This document shows positions 1 through 7,604 of a DNA stretch of 64,000 bases, in pieces. This DNA is from a virus. Position numbers and translations under genes: made by a program. Location: positions 62,001 through 126,000 of the IMG/VR virus record IMGVR_UViG_3300033388_006651, one strand, 5' to 3'. Numbering within the stretch: the stretch's first letter is position 1; each line of letters opens with the position of its first letter. The notes under the pieces were generated by a model. It was not told the origin of the DNA and did no database searches. It saw nothing but the letters and a program-made list of their open reading frames with translations.

Positions 1-435
1 GCTGGAAAACCCATCCGCTCCAATATCGCGCTATCCTGTCCGGGACCGGGGTGTACGTTGACCGGGGAAGCACTAGAGCGAGCACGCCACAACAAGCAGG
101 AAATCCGGCACACGAACGAGCAAGTTCACCGGGTCGAGAAGCAGCAGTACGCTCTGGCCGCGGCGATGGAAGGTCGCATCACTCAGCTCGAGCAGGAGAA
201 CAAGGCACTCAAGGAGCAGGTCGGTCAGGTCACTCAGCTCGACATGAAGGAGTTGGCCGCACACCTTTTCGCGTTGGCCGAGCAAGCCAAGGAGCAAAAG
301 GCGCTCGAGTCCGTGGAGAGCAAGGGCCGCGTGGTCCAGATCCCGAAGGAGCTTGCCGAGATCATCGACGTGGTGGGGATCCCGGTCGAGGCCGAAATCA
401 TCGAAAAGGAAGAGGACGATGCTGAACCTGAATGA
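1..435 (+). CDS. Coiled-coil protein, 5' end cut by window
   Basis: The frame is open from the first base, so the gene begins upstream; a TTG at 58 would be the first internal start but nothing requires it. The visible product has a long charged helix rich in Glu, Gln and Lys with heptad-like spacing (TQLEQENKALKEQV region), then a more hydrophobic piece and an acidic tail ending EEDDAEPE. This is a coiled-coil or scaffold-type protein of unknown function. Its stop overlaps the next gene's ATG at 419, which suggests translational coupling. Family not recognised. Confidence 0.7.
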   Translation, partial: AGKPIRSNIALSCPGPGCTLTGEALERARHNKQEIRHTNEQVHRVEKQQYALAAAMEGRITQLEQENKALKEQVGQVTQLDMKELAAHLFALAEQAKEQKALESVESKGRVVQIPKELAEIIDVVGIPVEAEIIEKEEDDAEPE

Positions 436-964
436 CACCCCGGATACCGTCCTCGACCTGTGCGAAGGCGAGGCGTCTTTCTTGACGGCCCCGGTGAACA
501 ACCGGTTCGACGCGTACCGGGAGTACGAAGTGCTGTGGAAGTATCCGCACCGCTTTGGGGGCTACCGTCGGGGGCTGTGGGAGAAGCTCAGGGACTACAT
601 CGACACGGGGGTGCGGTGGGGCAACGTCCACGATCTGTTCCAAGCCATGACTTTCCTTGGAGGCGACTGGGTTCCCTTTGACATGCCTGCTGCCAAAAAG
701 ACGTGGGGATGGTCTCGTCCGGACGGCACCGATCGTCAGAGCGTGCTGATCGACATGGTCAAAGAGGGATGGCACGGCACCCGCCAGGACTTTCGCCGGA
801 ACTGGCACGAGGAAGGTCCCTTGCGCCCTCTGATCGAAACACCAGAGGGACGCAAGGAGATCGCACGCATGTTGACGACAGGCGATCACTGTCTTGAGTT
901 CAAGGATGGCGAGTTCGTTCCCGCCATCCTCCGACACCTGGGTTACCAGAGCTCGCTGAGGTGA
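419..964 (+). CDS. Hypothetical protein
   Basis: A 181-residue product beginning MLNLNDTPDTVLDLCEG. I chose ATG 419 because it overlaps the upstream stop in the common ATG-inside-stop arrangement; an upstream in-frame start at 353 lies inside the previous gene and reads as shadow sequence. The protein is soluble, rich in Trp, Arg and Tyr, and has no signal peptide or membrane segment. Its 3' end overlaps the convergent release-factor gene by 22 bases. No family recognised. Confidence 0.7.
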   Translation: MLNLNDTPDTVLDLCEGEASFLTAPVNNRFDAYREYEVLWKYPHRFGGYRRGLWEKLRDYIDTGVRWGNVHDLFQAMTFLGGDWVPFDMPAAKKTWGWSRPDGTDRQSVLIDMVKEGWHGTRQDFRRNWHEEGPLRPLIETPEGRKEIARMLTTGDHCLEFKDGEFVPAILRHLGYQSSLR

Positions 965-1621
965 CCCCTCATGTAGAGCTTGGCTCGCATTGTCTTGTCC
1001 GTGTTGTGGTCGTGGACGGTGTCGCGTTGGATGGCGATTGTCCGGACCTTGTCCCCTCGAGCTCCACCACCGATCTGCTTGCGCCGCTTGGAGTTCCGCT
1101 CTTTGACGCGCTTGGTGGTGCCGGCAACCAGCAGTCGAGCCCGTAGGACCTCTCGTGCTGTCTGTCGGTTGATGGGCTGGCTCCGGCCGCCGTCGACCCG
1201 AACTTTGATGCCCGAGGGCCTGTGGACCAGGATGACGCAGGTATCGGTTTTGTTCCGATGCTGGCCGCCGGGCCCACTGCCGCGAGTGAAGGACTCATCC
1301 AGATCGCGCTCGTCGAGCTCGACCTCGTGGGCCTTCGGTTCTTGCAGGACCGCGACCGTCACCGTGCTGGTGTGGACGCGACCTCGCTTTTCGTTGGGTG
1401 GTACGCGTTGGAAACGGTGACCGCCTGCTTCGTGGCAGAACGCAATGTCAGCGTTCTTGCCGGAGATGCGCATCAGCAAAAAGCCGGCGCGCTCCTCTAG
1501 CAGTTCGTGGTCAAAGGTGCTCCAAAGAACAGTACCGGGTGTAGATGCGATACTGTTCCTGGACCAGATTTTTGGCGTCTTCGCCGCCTTCTGCGGCACG
1601 AATTTCTACGAGAATGCTCAT
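943..1621 (-). CDS. Class I peptide chain release factor (short phage type), apparent programmed +1 frameshift
   Basis: The product would release the nascent peptide at stop codons on the ribosome. The downstream frame contains the GGQ catalytic loop (RGSGPGGQHRNKTD) and the codon-reading region HRFQRVPPNEKRGRVHTS. The start of the core domain (ILVEIRAAEGGEDAKN) is in another frame, from ATG 1621 to a TGA at 1513-1511. The junction reads GGAG CAC CTT TGA C: a Shine-Dalgarno-like GGAG three bases before CTT TGA C, the same layout as the bacterial prfB +1 shift site. A shift there joins both parts into about 225 residues, lacking the N-terminal domain of full-length factors (about 360 residues). 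The recognition tripeptide position reads PPN rather than the RF1 PxT or RF2 SPF. A plain frameshift mutation is less likely given the site. Confidence 0.88.
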
Positions 1622-2330
1622 GACTACTGTCTCTTTCAGCCCCGAACAGCATCGCTTTGGCAAGCTCTGCAAACGAGGACACGGTTACGAGGATACTGGA
1701 AAAAGTCTTCGGTTCAAATCGAACGGAAGTTGTGTGATGTGTGTCCGGGAATCGAGCGCTCAGTACCACCAGGAGCACAAGGACGAGATCCACGCTCGGG
1801 CAAAAGGGTGGCGTGCTGAGAACAAAGAATTTCTTCGTGAGAAGATGAAAGGGTACGAGAAACAGTACGGGAAGACCAAACGGGGACAGGAGGTCCGCCT
1901 TCGAGCTCGAAGATCACGGAAAGCCGAGGGACGGGATAAGATCACCCGCGATAAATACCGTCGAACCAAAAAAGGCCGTGAGTCTCAGCGCCGGTGTAAT
2001 GCCCGTTGGAGAATGCGAAAAGCCGAACAGGCCGGTGAGGTAACCCAAAATTACAAGGATGCAATGCTGGAAGCTCTCGACCATTGTTGCCCGGTTTGCG
2101 GAATCCGTTTTCACATGGGCCCCGAGCGCGTTCCAGAACAGTTGACCTGGGATCACGTTGTACCTCTCAGTGAGGATGGCTGCGATGATGACGCTAACCT
2201 GCTTCCCCTCTGCCGACGATGCAATTGTACGAAAGGCGAACGTGGGTTTGAAATATGGCTCCAGCGTCCTATCCGCTGCATCGCAGATTTGCGGGAACCC
2301 TGGCTAAGGGAAGAGATGTTTGGTGGATGA
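1620..2330 (+). CDS. HNH endonuclease
   Basis: The C-terminal part holds a zinc-ribbon HNH domain: CCPVCGIRF, then TWDHVVPLSEDG, then NLLPLCRRCNCTKGER, with the Asp-His pair as the catalytic motif and four Cys for zinc. The middle is a long basic helical region typical of DNA-binding linkers in phage homing endonucleases. The N-terminus has another CxxxH/CxxC group. Two start codons are possible (1614 and 1620). The start abuts the divergent release-factor start, leaving no independent promoter space. It ends 20 bases before a minus-strand lysine tRNA. Likely a mobile free-standing endonuclease. Confidence 0.85.
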   Translation: MTTVSFSPEQHRFGKLCKRGHGYEDTGKSLRFKSNGSCVMCVRESSAQYHQEHKDEIHARAKGWRAENKEFLREKMKGYEKQYGKTKRGQEVRLRARRSRKAEGRDKITRDKYRRTKKGRESQRRCNARWRMRKAEQAGEVTQNYKDAMLEALDHCCPVCGIRFHMGPERVPEQLTWDHVVPLSEDGCDDDANLLPLCRRCNCTKGERGFEIWLQRPIRCIADLREPWLREEMFGG

Positions 2331-2349
2331 CATGATGAAGTACTTTAGT

Positions 2350-2422
2350 GAGCCCAGAAGGATTTGAACCTTCGACCGTCGGATTAAAAGTCCGTTGCTC
2401 TACCAGACTGAGCTATGGGCCC
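2350..2422 (-). tRNA. tRNA-Lys(TTT)
   Basis: Full cloverleaf on the minus strand: acceptor GGGCCCA/TGGGCTC with one G-T pair, D-arm AGCTCAGTCTGGTAGAGC, anticodon arm CGGA-CTTTTAA-TCCG giving anticodon TTT, T-arm GAAGGTTCAAATCCTTC. No CCA is encoded. It is the first of five Lys-type tRNA genes on this strand within 1.6 kb. Confidence 0.93.
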
Positions 2423-2468
2423 AAAGAAAAGGTGAAATGAAAAAATCGGCTTGGGGTATGCTGAGAAT

Positions 2469-2840
2469 ATGAGGTCGTTCTTCCGAAAATTGCTGACGAG
2501 GATTGGGTTTTTGTCCGAGCCTCTGCCCCGGCCCAAAATCTCCTTTAACCTCAGTAGACAAGAGCGGTTGGATTTCCTTTCAGAGCATGGAGGGCGAACC
2601 GAGAAGAGTCTTACCGCGCTTATGAATACCCACGGCCCGCATGAAGCCTTAGCCTGCTTGACGGGATCGGAGTTGTTCGGGGTCCAGCAAAGTCGGGTGG
2701 GGGTGCCGTCGAAACTCTTTACCCTCGTCTGCTTGGGAATCACAAACCAGAATGGGGAAATGACTAGCTTTGGGCTAACTTTCGCCTATGCCTTGCAGGA
2801 GCACCCCATCCAAGCCGTGCTTGAAGGCTCTATCATCTGA
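2469..2840 (+). CDS. Hypothetical protein
   Basis: A 123-residue product beginning MRSFFRKLLTRIGFLSEPL, with a basic amphipathic start and a soluble body. No family is recognised. The start at 2469 is preferred over 2451 because it lies further from the tRNA and is followed by normal coding sequence. The stop codon lies inside a tRNA-like fragment on the opposite strand, as does the stop of the convergent HNH gene, so both genes may have been inserted around tRNA sequence. Confidence 0.5.
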   Translation: MRSFFRKLLTRIGFLSEPLPRPKISFNLSRQERLDFLSEHGGRTEKSLTALMNTHGPHEALACLTGSELFGVQQSRVGVPSKLFTLVCLGITNQNGEMTSFGLTFAYALQEHPIQAVLEGSII

Positions 2841-2850
2841 GCTATGAGCC
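2790..2850 (-). pseudogene. tRNA-like 5' fragment
   Basis: On the minus strand GGCTCAT is followed by a clear D-arm (AGCTCAGATGATAGAGC) and a possible anticodon arm TTCAA-GCACGGC-TTGGA, but C33 replaces the usual T and no proper T-arm or matching acceptor follows. I read it as a tRNA remnant. The HNH gene stop lies inside it. Confidence 0.35.
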
Positions 2851-3279
2851 GAATTCAAGTTTCTTGTACCAGCCAAGCGTTCTGGCCGTTTTTTTCCGGT
2901 GACAGTTTGCGCACCGGATCTCACATTTGAGGATTTCTGCTGCTACGCGTTTCCAGGATGCGTCTCGGATCATTTTGGACACGTTGCCTTTTTTCTTGCC
3001 CCGGACATGATCAAAGTCCAAAACAATTGGATCATCTTCACCGCAGTCCACACAGGGATGTGCTTCCAGATACTCCAAAGAACGCCTGTAGTTTTCCCGT
3101 TTCAGATTCAGAGCGGATTGCCGTACCGCAGCGCGTGTTTTGGGGCTCTTTCGGTAATGCTTTTTAGATGCCTCACTTGCACAGGCTTTGCATAGAGACT
3201 GAAGGCCGTCTCGTTTTTGTGCGTTTTTGTAGAACTCTGCACGTTTCTTTTCACTTTTGCATTTAGGGCAGGTCTTCAT
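2842..3279 (-). CDS. HNH endonuclease
   Basis: A 145-residue protein. It opens with a CPKC...CKAC zinc-knuckle (MKTCPKCKSEKKRAEFY) and carries an HNH core with HPCVDCGEDDP, LDFDHVRGKKKG and CANCHRKKTART; the Asp-His pair and the second CxxC give a treble-clef nuclease fold. This family is common as free-standing mobile genes in phages. It sits between lysine tRNAs and its stop codon falls inside a tRNA-like fragment, so it probably arrived as a mobile element targeting the tRNA group. Confidence 0.87.
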   Translation of the reverse strand: MKTCPKCKSEKKRAEFYKNAQKRDGLQSLCKACASEASKKHYRKSPKTRAAVRQSALNLKRENYRRSLEYLEAHPCVDCGEDDPIVLDFDHVRGKKKGNVSKMIRDASWKRVAAEILKCEIRCANCHRKKTARTLGWYKKLEFGS

Positions 3280-3296
3280 TTCTCCATCTTAGCGGT

Positions 3297-3368
3297 GAGC
3301 CACCCGGGAGTCGAACCCGGCTTGACGGGGTAAAAACCCGTTGCAATAAACCGCTCTGCCAATGGCCC
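3297..3368 (-). tRNA. tRNA-Lys(TTT)
   Basis: Acceptor GGGCCAT/GTGGCTC, anticodon arm ACGGG-TTTTTAC-CCCGT (anticodon TTT), T-arm GCCGGGTTCGACTCCCGG. The D-arm is unusual (GCAG paired with TTGC around an enlarged loop), so it is more divergent than the first lysine tRNA. No CCA is encoded. Confidence 0.8.
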
Positions 3369-3373
3369 TTTGG

Positions 3374-3439
3374 GGGCCAGCAGATCACAGCCGTTGCGGG
3401 GTAAAAACCCGACGTAACAAACCACTGTACTACCGGCCC
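3374..3439 (-). pseudogene. Degenerate tRNA-Lys(TTT)-like sequence
   Basis: Lies next to the preceding tRNA and resembles it: GGGCCGG/CTGGCCC acceptor and TCGGG-TTTTTAC-CCCGC anticodon arm. The T-arm region does not form the expected stem and lacks the TTCGA loop. Probably a decayed tandem copy of the neighbouring lysine tRNA. Confidence 0.5.
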
Positions 3440-3494
3440 AAGGTTGGAGCGGGAGTACGTTTGAGTGTGTCGTGATGGAGATACATGGTGTCCT

Positions 3495-3647
3495 TTAGCG
3501 GCGAACAGGCCGTGTGGAAAAGTGATGCCCGCAACTGGAGCAGAGGTAAGGTAACGGTGGCCTCCGACGCCTCCAACGTGGCTGGGTGCAGAGTGTCGTG
3601 TCAGTGCTTTCGCACTTCGGACATGGGGGTATGGGCTTGGAATCCAT
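3495..3647 (-). CDS. Small zinc-ribbon protein
   Basis: A 50-residue product starting MDSKPIPPCPKCES with a second CSSCGHHF pair, so two CxxC knuckles about 27 residues apart form a likely zinc ribbon. The longer frame would start inside the adjacent tRNA, so the internal ATG at 3647 is preferred. It resembles the zinc-ribbon leaders of transposase-associated proteins, but no function can be assigned. Confidence 0.45.
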   Translation of the reverse strand: MDSKPIPPCPKCESTDTTLCTQPRWRRRRPPLPYLCSSCGHHFSTRPVRR

Positions 3648-3658
3648 CGTTTTGTAGT

Positions 3659-3730
3659 GAGCCAGGGTGGAATTGAACCACCGCATCCGGGTTAAGAATC
3701 CGACGCTCTAACCAACTGAGCTACTGGCCC
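3659..3730 (-). tRNA. tRNA-Lys(CTT)
   Basis: Acceptor GGGCCAG/CTGGCTC, D-arm AGCTCAGTTGGTTAGAGC, anticodon loop TTCTTAA giving CTT, T-arm GGTGGTTCAATTCCACC. There is an A-C mismatch at the base of the anticodon loop. No CCA is encoded. Confidence 0.88.
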
Positions 3731-3823
3731 TAAATGGCAGCAGGTTCACGGCACGACGCAACGCCGACGTGTCTGCTACCCGTGATCGGCATCGGTCTTT
3801 CGTACCGTGCCGATCACGTTGGT

Positions 3824-3896
3824 GAGCGGGGAGGGATTTGAACCCTCGACCCAGTGATTAAGAGTCACTTGCACAACCAGACTGTGCTTCCCGCCC
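3824..3896 (-). tRNA. tRNA-Lys(CTT)
   Basis: Acceptor GGGCGGG/CCCGCTC, D-arm AGCACAGTCTGGTTGTGC, anticodon arm GTGA-CTCTTAA-TCAC (CTT), T-arm GAGGGTTCAAATCCCTC. It is the second CTT lysine tRNA within 250 bases. Confidence 0.9.
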
Positions 3897-4126
3897 GGAG
3901 ATGATTCGCTACTACGCCCGTAAAGGACGGAGCGATCCATCCCCACGGGCTACAGCTTGGATTTCAGTTTCATGCAGAACATGATGTGTTCCGTTCTAGG
4001 GGAGCAAGACGGCGAAGTCAAGCACCTCATTCAATTTTTCCTGGGGATCACCGAACGCCTCCCCAGGTGCCCGAACATCATTGAGAAAAGCAACGGTTCC
4101 CAACACGGCTGCGTAAAAAGAAGGCC
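3897..4126. other. Intergenic region with an inverted repeat
   Basis: No convincing gene. An 8-bp inverted repeat (CCTGGGGA at 4040-4047, TCCCCAGG at 4060-4067) lies about 60 bases before the cupin gene and could be an operator or a leader hairpin; it has no T-run and is not a terminator. The minus-strand tRNA promoter should also lie here. Confidence 0.4.
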
Positions 4127-4927
4127 ATGGAAACTCTTGCAGCGATCCCCATCATCCCCGACAACGCAGCCGGGTACTCCACCATCGCCAACGCCAAGAA
4201 CGCTCTGGACAAGGCTCAGATGCCAGATGGCTCTGTCAGTCTGTTCCTCCTCGTGCACCATTTTCTGGAGGGGATGCCCGAGGCTATCGCAGGTACTCGC
4301 GCTCTTCCGGGCACGCGTGGCCCAAACTCCACAGAGTCACCCCTCTTCGACAAGATTTTCCATGTCCCTCTCCCCTGGAAAGGTGGGGATGTAGACCTCC
4401 CCGAAGAAAGAAACCCCGTTGCTTTACTCAAGGCGCTGGATCGGTCCGGCAACCTGACGGCCCCGTACAAGACGGACATCGTGGTCTACGATCATGCGGA
4501 TCGCGGCACCCTCAAGATCACCCAGTGGCACGCTGATGACCCTCGTGGTGAACACCCCCACAATCATCCTTGGGCGGACGAGGAGCACACGAGTTTCGTC
4601 AGCTACATTGTTCGTGGCGGCTACACCGAGACGATCACCGACAACAACGGGGAGACCACGAGTCGTGATTACCGAGCTGGGGACCTCAACATCGCCAAGT
4701 ACACGGACTTTCACGCGGTCAACAACATTCTGCCCGGCACCTTGACCATCCTCATGTGTGCCCCCCGAGCAGTGGTCAAAGAAAAGGGAACGGAGTGGGG
4801 CTACCTGCTGTTTGAGGAGGGTCGTTCCGAACGGGTGGGCATGAACGATCCCCGGGTGAAAGATGAGACGTTCTTGCAGCGCGCGGCCGTGCAAAACGCG
4901 TCGCTGCGTTTCATCTACAAGAAGTAG
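4127..4927 (+). CDS. Cupin-fold protein
   Basis: A 266-residue protein. The central part (about residues 140-210) carries cupin-like metal-ligand motifs: EHPHNHPWADEEH, then a YIVRGGYTET strand, then GDLNIAKYTDFHAV with the last His of the usual set. This suggests a metal-binding beta-barrel in the cytoplasm; the substrate cannot be read. The N-terminal 120 residues are unassigned and helix-rich. An AAGAAGG ribosome-binding site precedes ATG 4127. The gene stands alone, convergent with the next minus-strand block. Confidence 0.7.
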   Translation: METLAAIPIIPDNAAGYSTIANAKNALDKAQMPDGSVSLFLLVHHFLEGMPEAIAGTRALPGTRGPNSTESPLFDKIFHVPLPWKGGDVDLPEERNPVALLKALDRSGNLTAPYKTDIVVYDHADRGTLKITQWHADDPRGEHPHNHPWADEEHTSFVSYIVRGGYTETITDNNGETTSRDYRAGDLNIAKYTDFHAVNNILPGTLTILMCAPRAVVKEKGTEWGYLLFEEGRSERVGMNDPRVKDETFLQRAAVQNASLRFIYKK

Positions 4928-4936
4928 CGCAACCGG

Positions 4937-5308
4937 TCACGCGTACTCAAGACCCCGAGCGTAAAGCCGCGCTCGACCGCCGACGATCTTGCCGACAAGT
5001 TCGTCGGCCCCGACCACGGGACGTTCTCCGCTGACCGTGACGAAGTGATCGAAACGGTATGGGTCATAGGTGATACGACGCCAGCCCCGAGTGGAGGGGG
5101 CCGTCTTCGGAGCCCGGTCTTCACCCCGAACCCCGGCGTGGACATTTTTGCGTTTCTCTCGGATGACACGCTGACGCCCCGACTCGCTCACGGAGAACTT
5201 CACGTTCTCCAGGTGAACGAAGTCGGCATGGCGTTGGACACGGGTGCCTCGACGCACCGAGTAGCGGTCCTTGTGGAGGTTCCAGTAGACGTAAACGCGT
5301 CCAGGCAC
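4937..5308 (-). CDS. Conserved phage-type protein, paralogue of the gene at 20200
   Basis: A 123-residue protein with GTG start and an AGGAG ribosome-binding site. Its pattern (VYWNLHKDRYSVR, then RQRVIREKRKNVHAGVRG, then SGERPVVGADEL) is shared with the product at 20200-20574, so the window holds two paralogues. Proteins of this type, with a YWNLH opening and a KNVHAG core, occur widely in phages without known function. It is last in a minus-strand run of five small genes. Confidence 0.75.
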   Translation of the reverse strand: MPGRVYVYWNLHKDRYSVRRGTRVQRHADFVHLENVKFSVSESGRQRVIREKRKNVHAGVRGEDRAPKTAPSTRGWRRITYDPYRFDHFVTVSGERPVVGADELVGKIVGGRARLYARGLEYA

Positions 5309-5311
5309 CTC

Positions 5312-5665
5312 CTACTCTACCGGCTGAATCAGGGACGCGTAGGAGAGCAGTTCGCAGTAGATCTGTTCGCAGAACAGGAACAGCTCCAGGTGGTCTTCAC
5401 CCCTCTCCGGGCGCCAGTCTCGGGCGAACGTGAGGTAGTACGCTTGGCGAGCGCGCTCGAACACTTGTAGGTAGTCGAGGAAGGTTCTGTAGGAGGTGAC
5501 TTGCCCCTGGCGCTCCAAGGTCGCCTCCCGCAGCTCCTTGGCGGCTCTGTATTTGCGATTCGCCCGAGCGGGGTCCCCTCTGAACTCGGTGGCTACGTGC
5601 ACGGGGGTGAACTCACCCACCGTGATCACGCTGTCCCAGTCGCTGTCTTCGTTTTCGTCGCTCAT
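5312..5665 (-). CDS. Hypothetical protein
   Basis: A 117-residue acidic-then-helical protein starting MSDENEDSDWDSVITVG. It contains a charged helical middle and a Leu/Phe/Tyr-rich C-terminal helix. It sits three bases upstream of the following gene on the same strand, so the two are probably co-translated. No family recognised. Confidence 0.65.
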   Translation of the reverse strand: MSDENEDSDWDSVITVGEFTPVHVATEFRGDPARANRKYRAAKELREATLERQGQVTSYRTFLDYLQVFERARQAYYLTFARDWRPERGEDHLELFLFCEQIYCELLSYASLIQPVE

Positions 5666-5715
5666 ACCCCCTAGACGGATGGGCCTCAGAAAACTCCCCT
5701 CTTTCCTCAGATTTT

Positions 5716-5991
5716 TTAGAGGAGCCCCAGTTCCCGAAGCTGCTCACGAAAAGACCACTCGGAAAGTACCTCCTGACGTGACCGCGGCTCTGACCATTTC
5801 CAGGATTTGACCGCACGCCCGTTAAAACGACGAGGGTTCCCACAACCTGAACAGCTACACCACGCCAAGTTGTCGGCGTACTGAGCAGCGACCCGAGTCA
5901 ACTCAGGCTCCTCCACTCCCCAGCGTTCATTCATCCGGTACGCACGGGCCACCATGCGTTGACGGTGATGACGACGAAGCGCCCTAGACAT
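5716..5991 (-). CDS. Small phage-type protein with CGNPRR motif
   Basis: The 91-residue product starts MSRALRRHHRQRMVARA; the longer frame starts inside the upstream gene and is rejected. It shares the RRHHRxRM opening and a cysteine-containing CSGCGNPRR motif with its neighbour at 5984-6292, so the two are tandem paralogues. The motif is typical of short metal-binding phage proteins of unknown role. The start overlaps the neighbour's stop (ATG and TAG within ATGTCTAG). Confidence 0.72.
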   Translation of the reverse strand: MSRALRRHHRQRMVARAYRMNERWGVEEPELTRVAAQYADNLAWCSCSGCGNPRRFNGRAVKSWKWSEPRSRQEVLSEWSFREQLRELGLL

Positions 5992-6292
5992 CGACCCATC
6001 CCCGAAGCTCATCAAGCTCCTCTTGAAGCTCAGCTTCCGCCTGTTGCTCAGGAATGGTGAGCGGTGAGTACCAACCCCCACGACGGGGGTTCCCGCAACC
6101 GTGGTAGAGTTTTGAGCAGACCTTGAGGTGGTCGTGGTACTTGACGGCCCGAGAGTCGGCCAGGGTGTGATCCGGGCAGGTGAGAGGGTCGTTCCAGTCT
6201 TGGTCGTAGGAGCTATGCCAACGACGGGTGACGGTACGGGCTTTTGCGATCATGCGATCGCGATGATGACGGCGGAGTGCTCGTTGGGACAT
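5984..6292 (-). CDS. Small phage-type protein with CGNPRR motif, tandem paralogue
   Basis: A 102-residue product starting MSQRALRRHHRDRMIAKAR with HLKVCSKLYHGCGNPRRGG in the middle. It is the upstream member of a tandem duplicated pair, and its stop overlaps the start of the downstream copy. The basic N-terminus and the Cys-x6-Cys-GNPRR element suggest nucleic-acid or metal binding, but nothing more can be assigned. Confidence 0.75.
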   Translation of the reverse strand: MSQRALRRHHRDRMIAKARTVTRRWHSSYDQDWNDPLTCPDHTLADSRAVKYHDHLKVCSKLYHGCGNPRRGGWYSPLTIPEQQAEAELQEELDELRGWVDV

Positions 6293-6347
6293 GCAGGGCT
6301 TTCGGCCCCAGCCCGGTCCTGAGAAGCACTATGCAGCTCAAGCCGGG

Positions 6348-6563
6348 CTAAGGCGTGATCTGCTTGTCCGGCGGATCGTCCATCTCCAACGCGAGACCCA
6401 CGAGCGTCTTTTTTCCATCGCGCTCAGCCATGCTGTTCATAAACTGGTCCCAAGGGACCGCACGCTTCGGAGGCGCTCCGACGAAGATGTACATCTCATG
6501 GCGTTCGGTGCCCGAGAGCATTTCGTCGAGCTCGGCGATGCCGGTTTTGAGTTCCTCAGCCAT
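6348..6563 (-). CDS. Hypothetical protein
   Basis: A 71-residue protein beginning MAEELKTGIAELDEMLSG and ending MDDPPDKQITP. The sequence TTTTCACGAA directly precedes and partly overlaps the start codon; the same motif occurs before other genes in this window (12220, 31540). Function not recognised. Confidence 0.6.
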   Translation of the reverse strand: MAEELKTGIAELDEMLSGTERHEMYIFVGAPPKRAVPWDQFMNSMAERDGKKTLVGLALEMDDPPDKQITP

Positions 6564-6596
6564 TCGTGAAAAGACTGCCCGACTATTACACTCGTG

Positions 6597-7604
6597 TCAA
6601 GAAGGGCAGAACGTGACGGTGTAGTTCACCAGGCCATTGGTTTTGCGGCAGTTGAAGGTCGCGGCTTTGTCATCGAACATCCAGGCGTACACCTGGGGAC
6701 AGCTCGCTTTGACGTTGGCGATGTAGCTCTGGCTCGTCGCATCCCAGGCCCGAGCTTTGTTGCTGTCCCAGGGGTTGCAGGTCTGGCCCTCCGGGTTGGG
6801 AGGGGTGCTGTAGGGAGAGCACCCGTAGGCGCACTTGGCGTCCCCACAAACGATCGGTTTCGACATCGAGCACGAGCAGCACAGCTTCGTCTGAGTGCTC
6901 GCAGGGTCCCCGCTGTTGACCGCGTTCTGGCACGGGCTCCAGCAGCTATCCCCTCCGGCGCTCAGACCACTGGGGCACGTCGGGGTCGAGGTGCAGCCCG
7001 ACACCGTGCACCACGGAGCCTGGAGACCAGGATCGGGTACGGGGTTGAAGGTCCCAGCAACGGCCACGATGGCGACAGGCTCGCTCCACCCGTCCACGAA
7101 GCTCACGTCGTAGGTGTCGTACGGACCCAGTCCTCCCATGGCATCGAAGGTGAACTCGGCGATCCCCACGGGAGCTTTCCCCGAGTAGGCGCACTCGAGC
7201 CCGAAGGTCTTGTTGTCCGAGGTGAGGCACGATCCGCTGGTGCAGCACGGCGTGAAGCCGTCGCACAGGTTCTGGTTGTTGAAGGTGCAACCGGTACGGG
7301 GCCAGATGCGACCGCTCCATCCCACGTCCACTTGGAGGGTCGTGGTGTCGGTGCCAGATCCGGCCGCTCCCATCTCCCAGCCACCGTTGTTGAGCCCGCT
7401 GAACCCGCTGTTGCCGACCGAGCCGACCCACACAGAGCTGGTGCACTTGTTGACGAAGTTCACCGTGTGCGTGGTCGGCGGGGTCCCCATGTCCAGTTTG
7501 GCCACTTCCGTGGGGGGATCAACGGCTGCTTCGCCGTCGGATCCTTTACAGGCAACCAGGGCCAGAGAGAACGCACCGAGGGACCAGAGTTTGCGAGCCA
7601 TCAC
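6597..7604 (-). CDS. Thaumatin-like lipoprotein
   Basis: A 335-residue secreted lipoprotein. The N-terminus has a short basic start, a hydrophobic stretch and the lipobox LVAC, predicting lipid attachment near Cys 19. The rest follows the thaumatin pattern: NFVNKCTSSVWVGSV, GWSGRIWPRTGC, GIAEFTFD, YDVSFVDGWSEPVAIV and a C-terminal CPQVYAWMFDDKAATFNC ... NYTVTFCP, with many paired cysteines. Thaumatin folds are found in plant defence proteins and scattered bacteria and can bind beta-glucans. It is divergent from the ATP-grasp gene across only 34 bases. In a phage it may act on or decorate the host surface; host origin is likely. Confidence 0.85.
   Translation of the reverse strand: MMARKLWSLGAFSLALVACKGSDGEAAVDPPTEVAKLDMGTPPTTHTVNFVNKCTSSVWVGSVGNSGFSGLNNGGWEMGAAGSGTDTTTLQVDVGWSGRIWPRTGCTFNNQNLCDGFTPCCTSGSCLTSDNKTFGLECAYSGKAPVGIAEFTFDAMGGLGPYDTYDVSFVDGWSEPVAIVAVAGTFNPVPDPGLQAPWCTVSGCTSTPTCPSGLSAGGDSCWSPCQNAVNSGDPASTQTKLCCSCSMSKPIVCGDAKCAYGCSPYSTPPNPEGQTCNPWDSNKARAWDATSQSYIANVKASCPQVYAWMFDDKAATFNCRKTNGLVNYTVTFCPS

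Noticed and set aside
4040-4067. Terminator in the gap before the cupin gene
   Set aside because: The 8-bp inverted repeat has no T-run on either strand after it.
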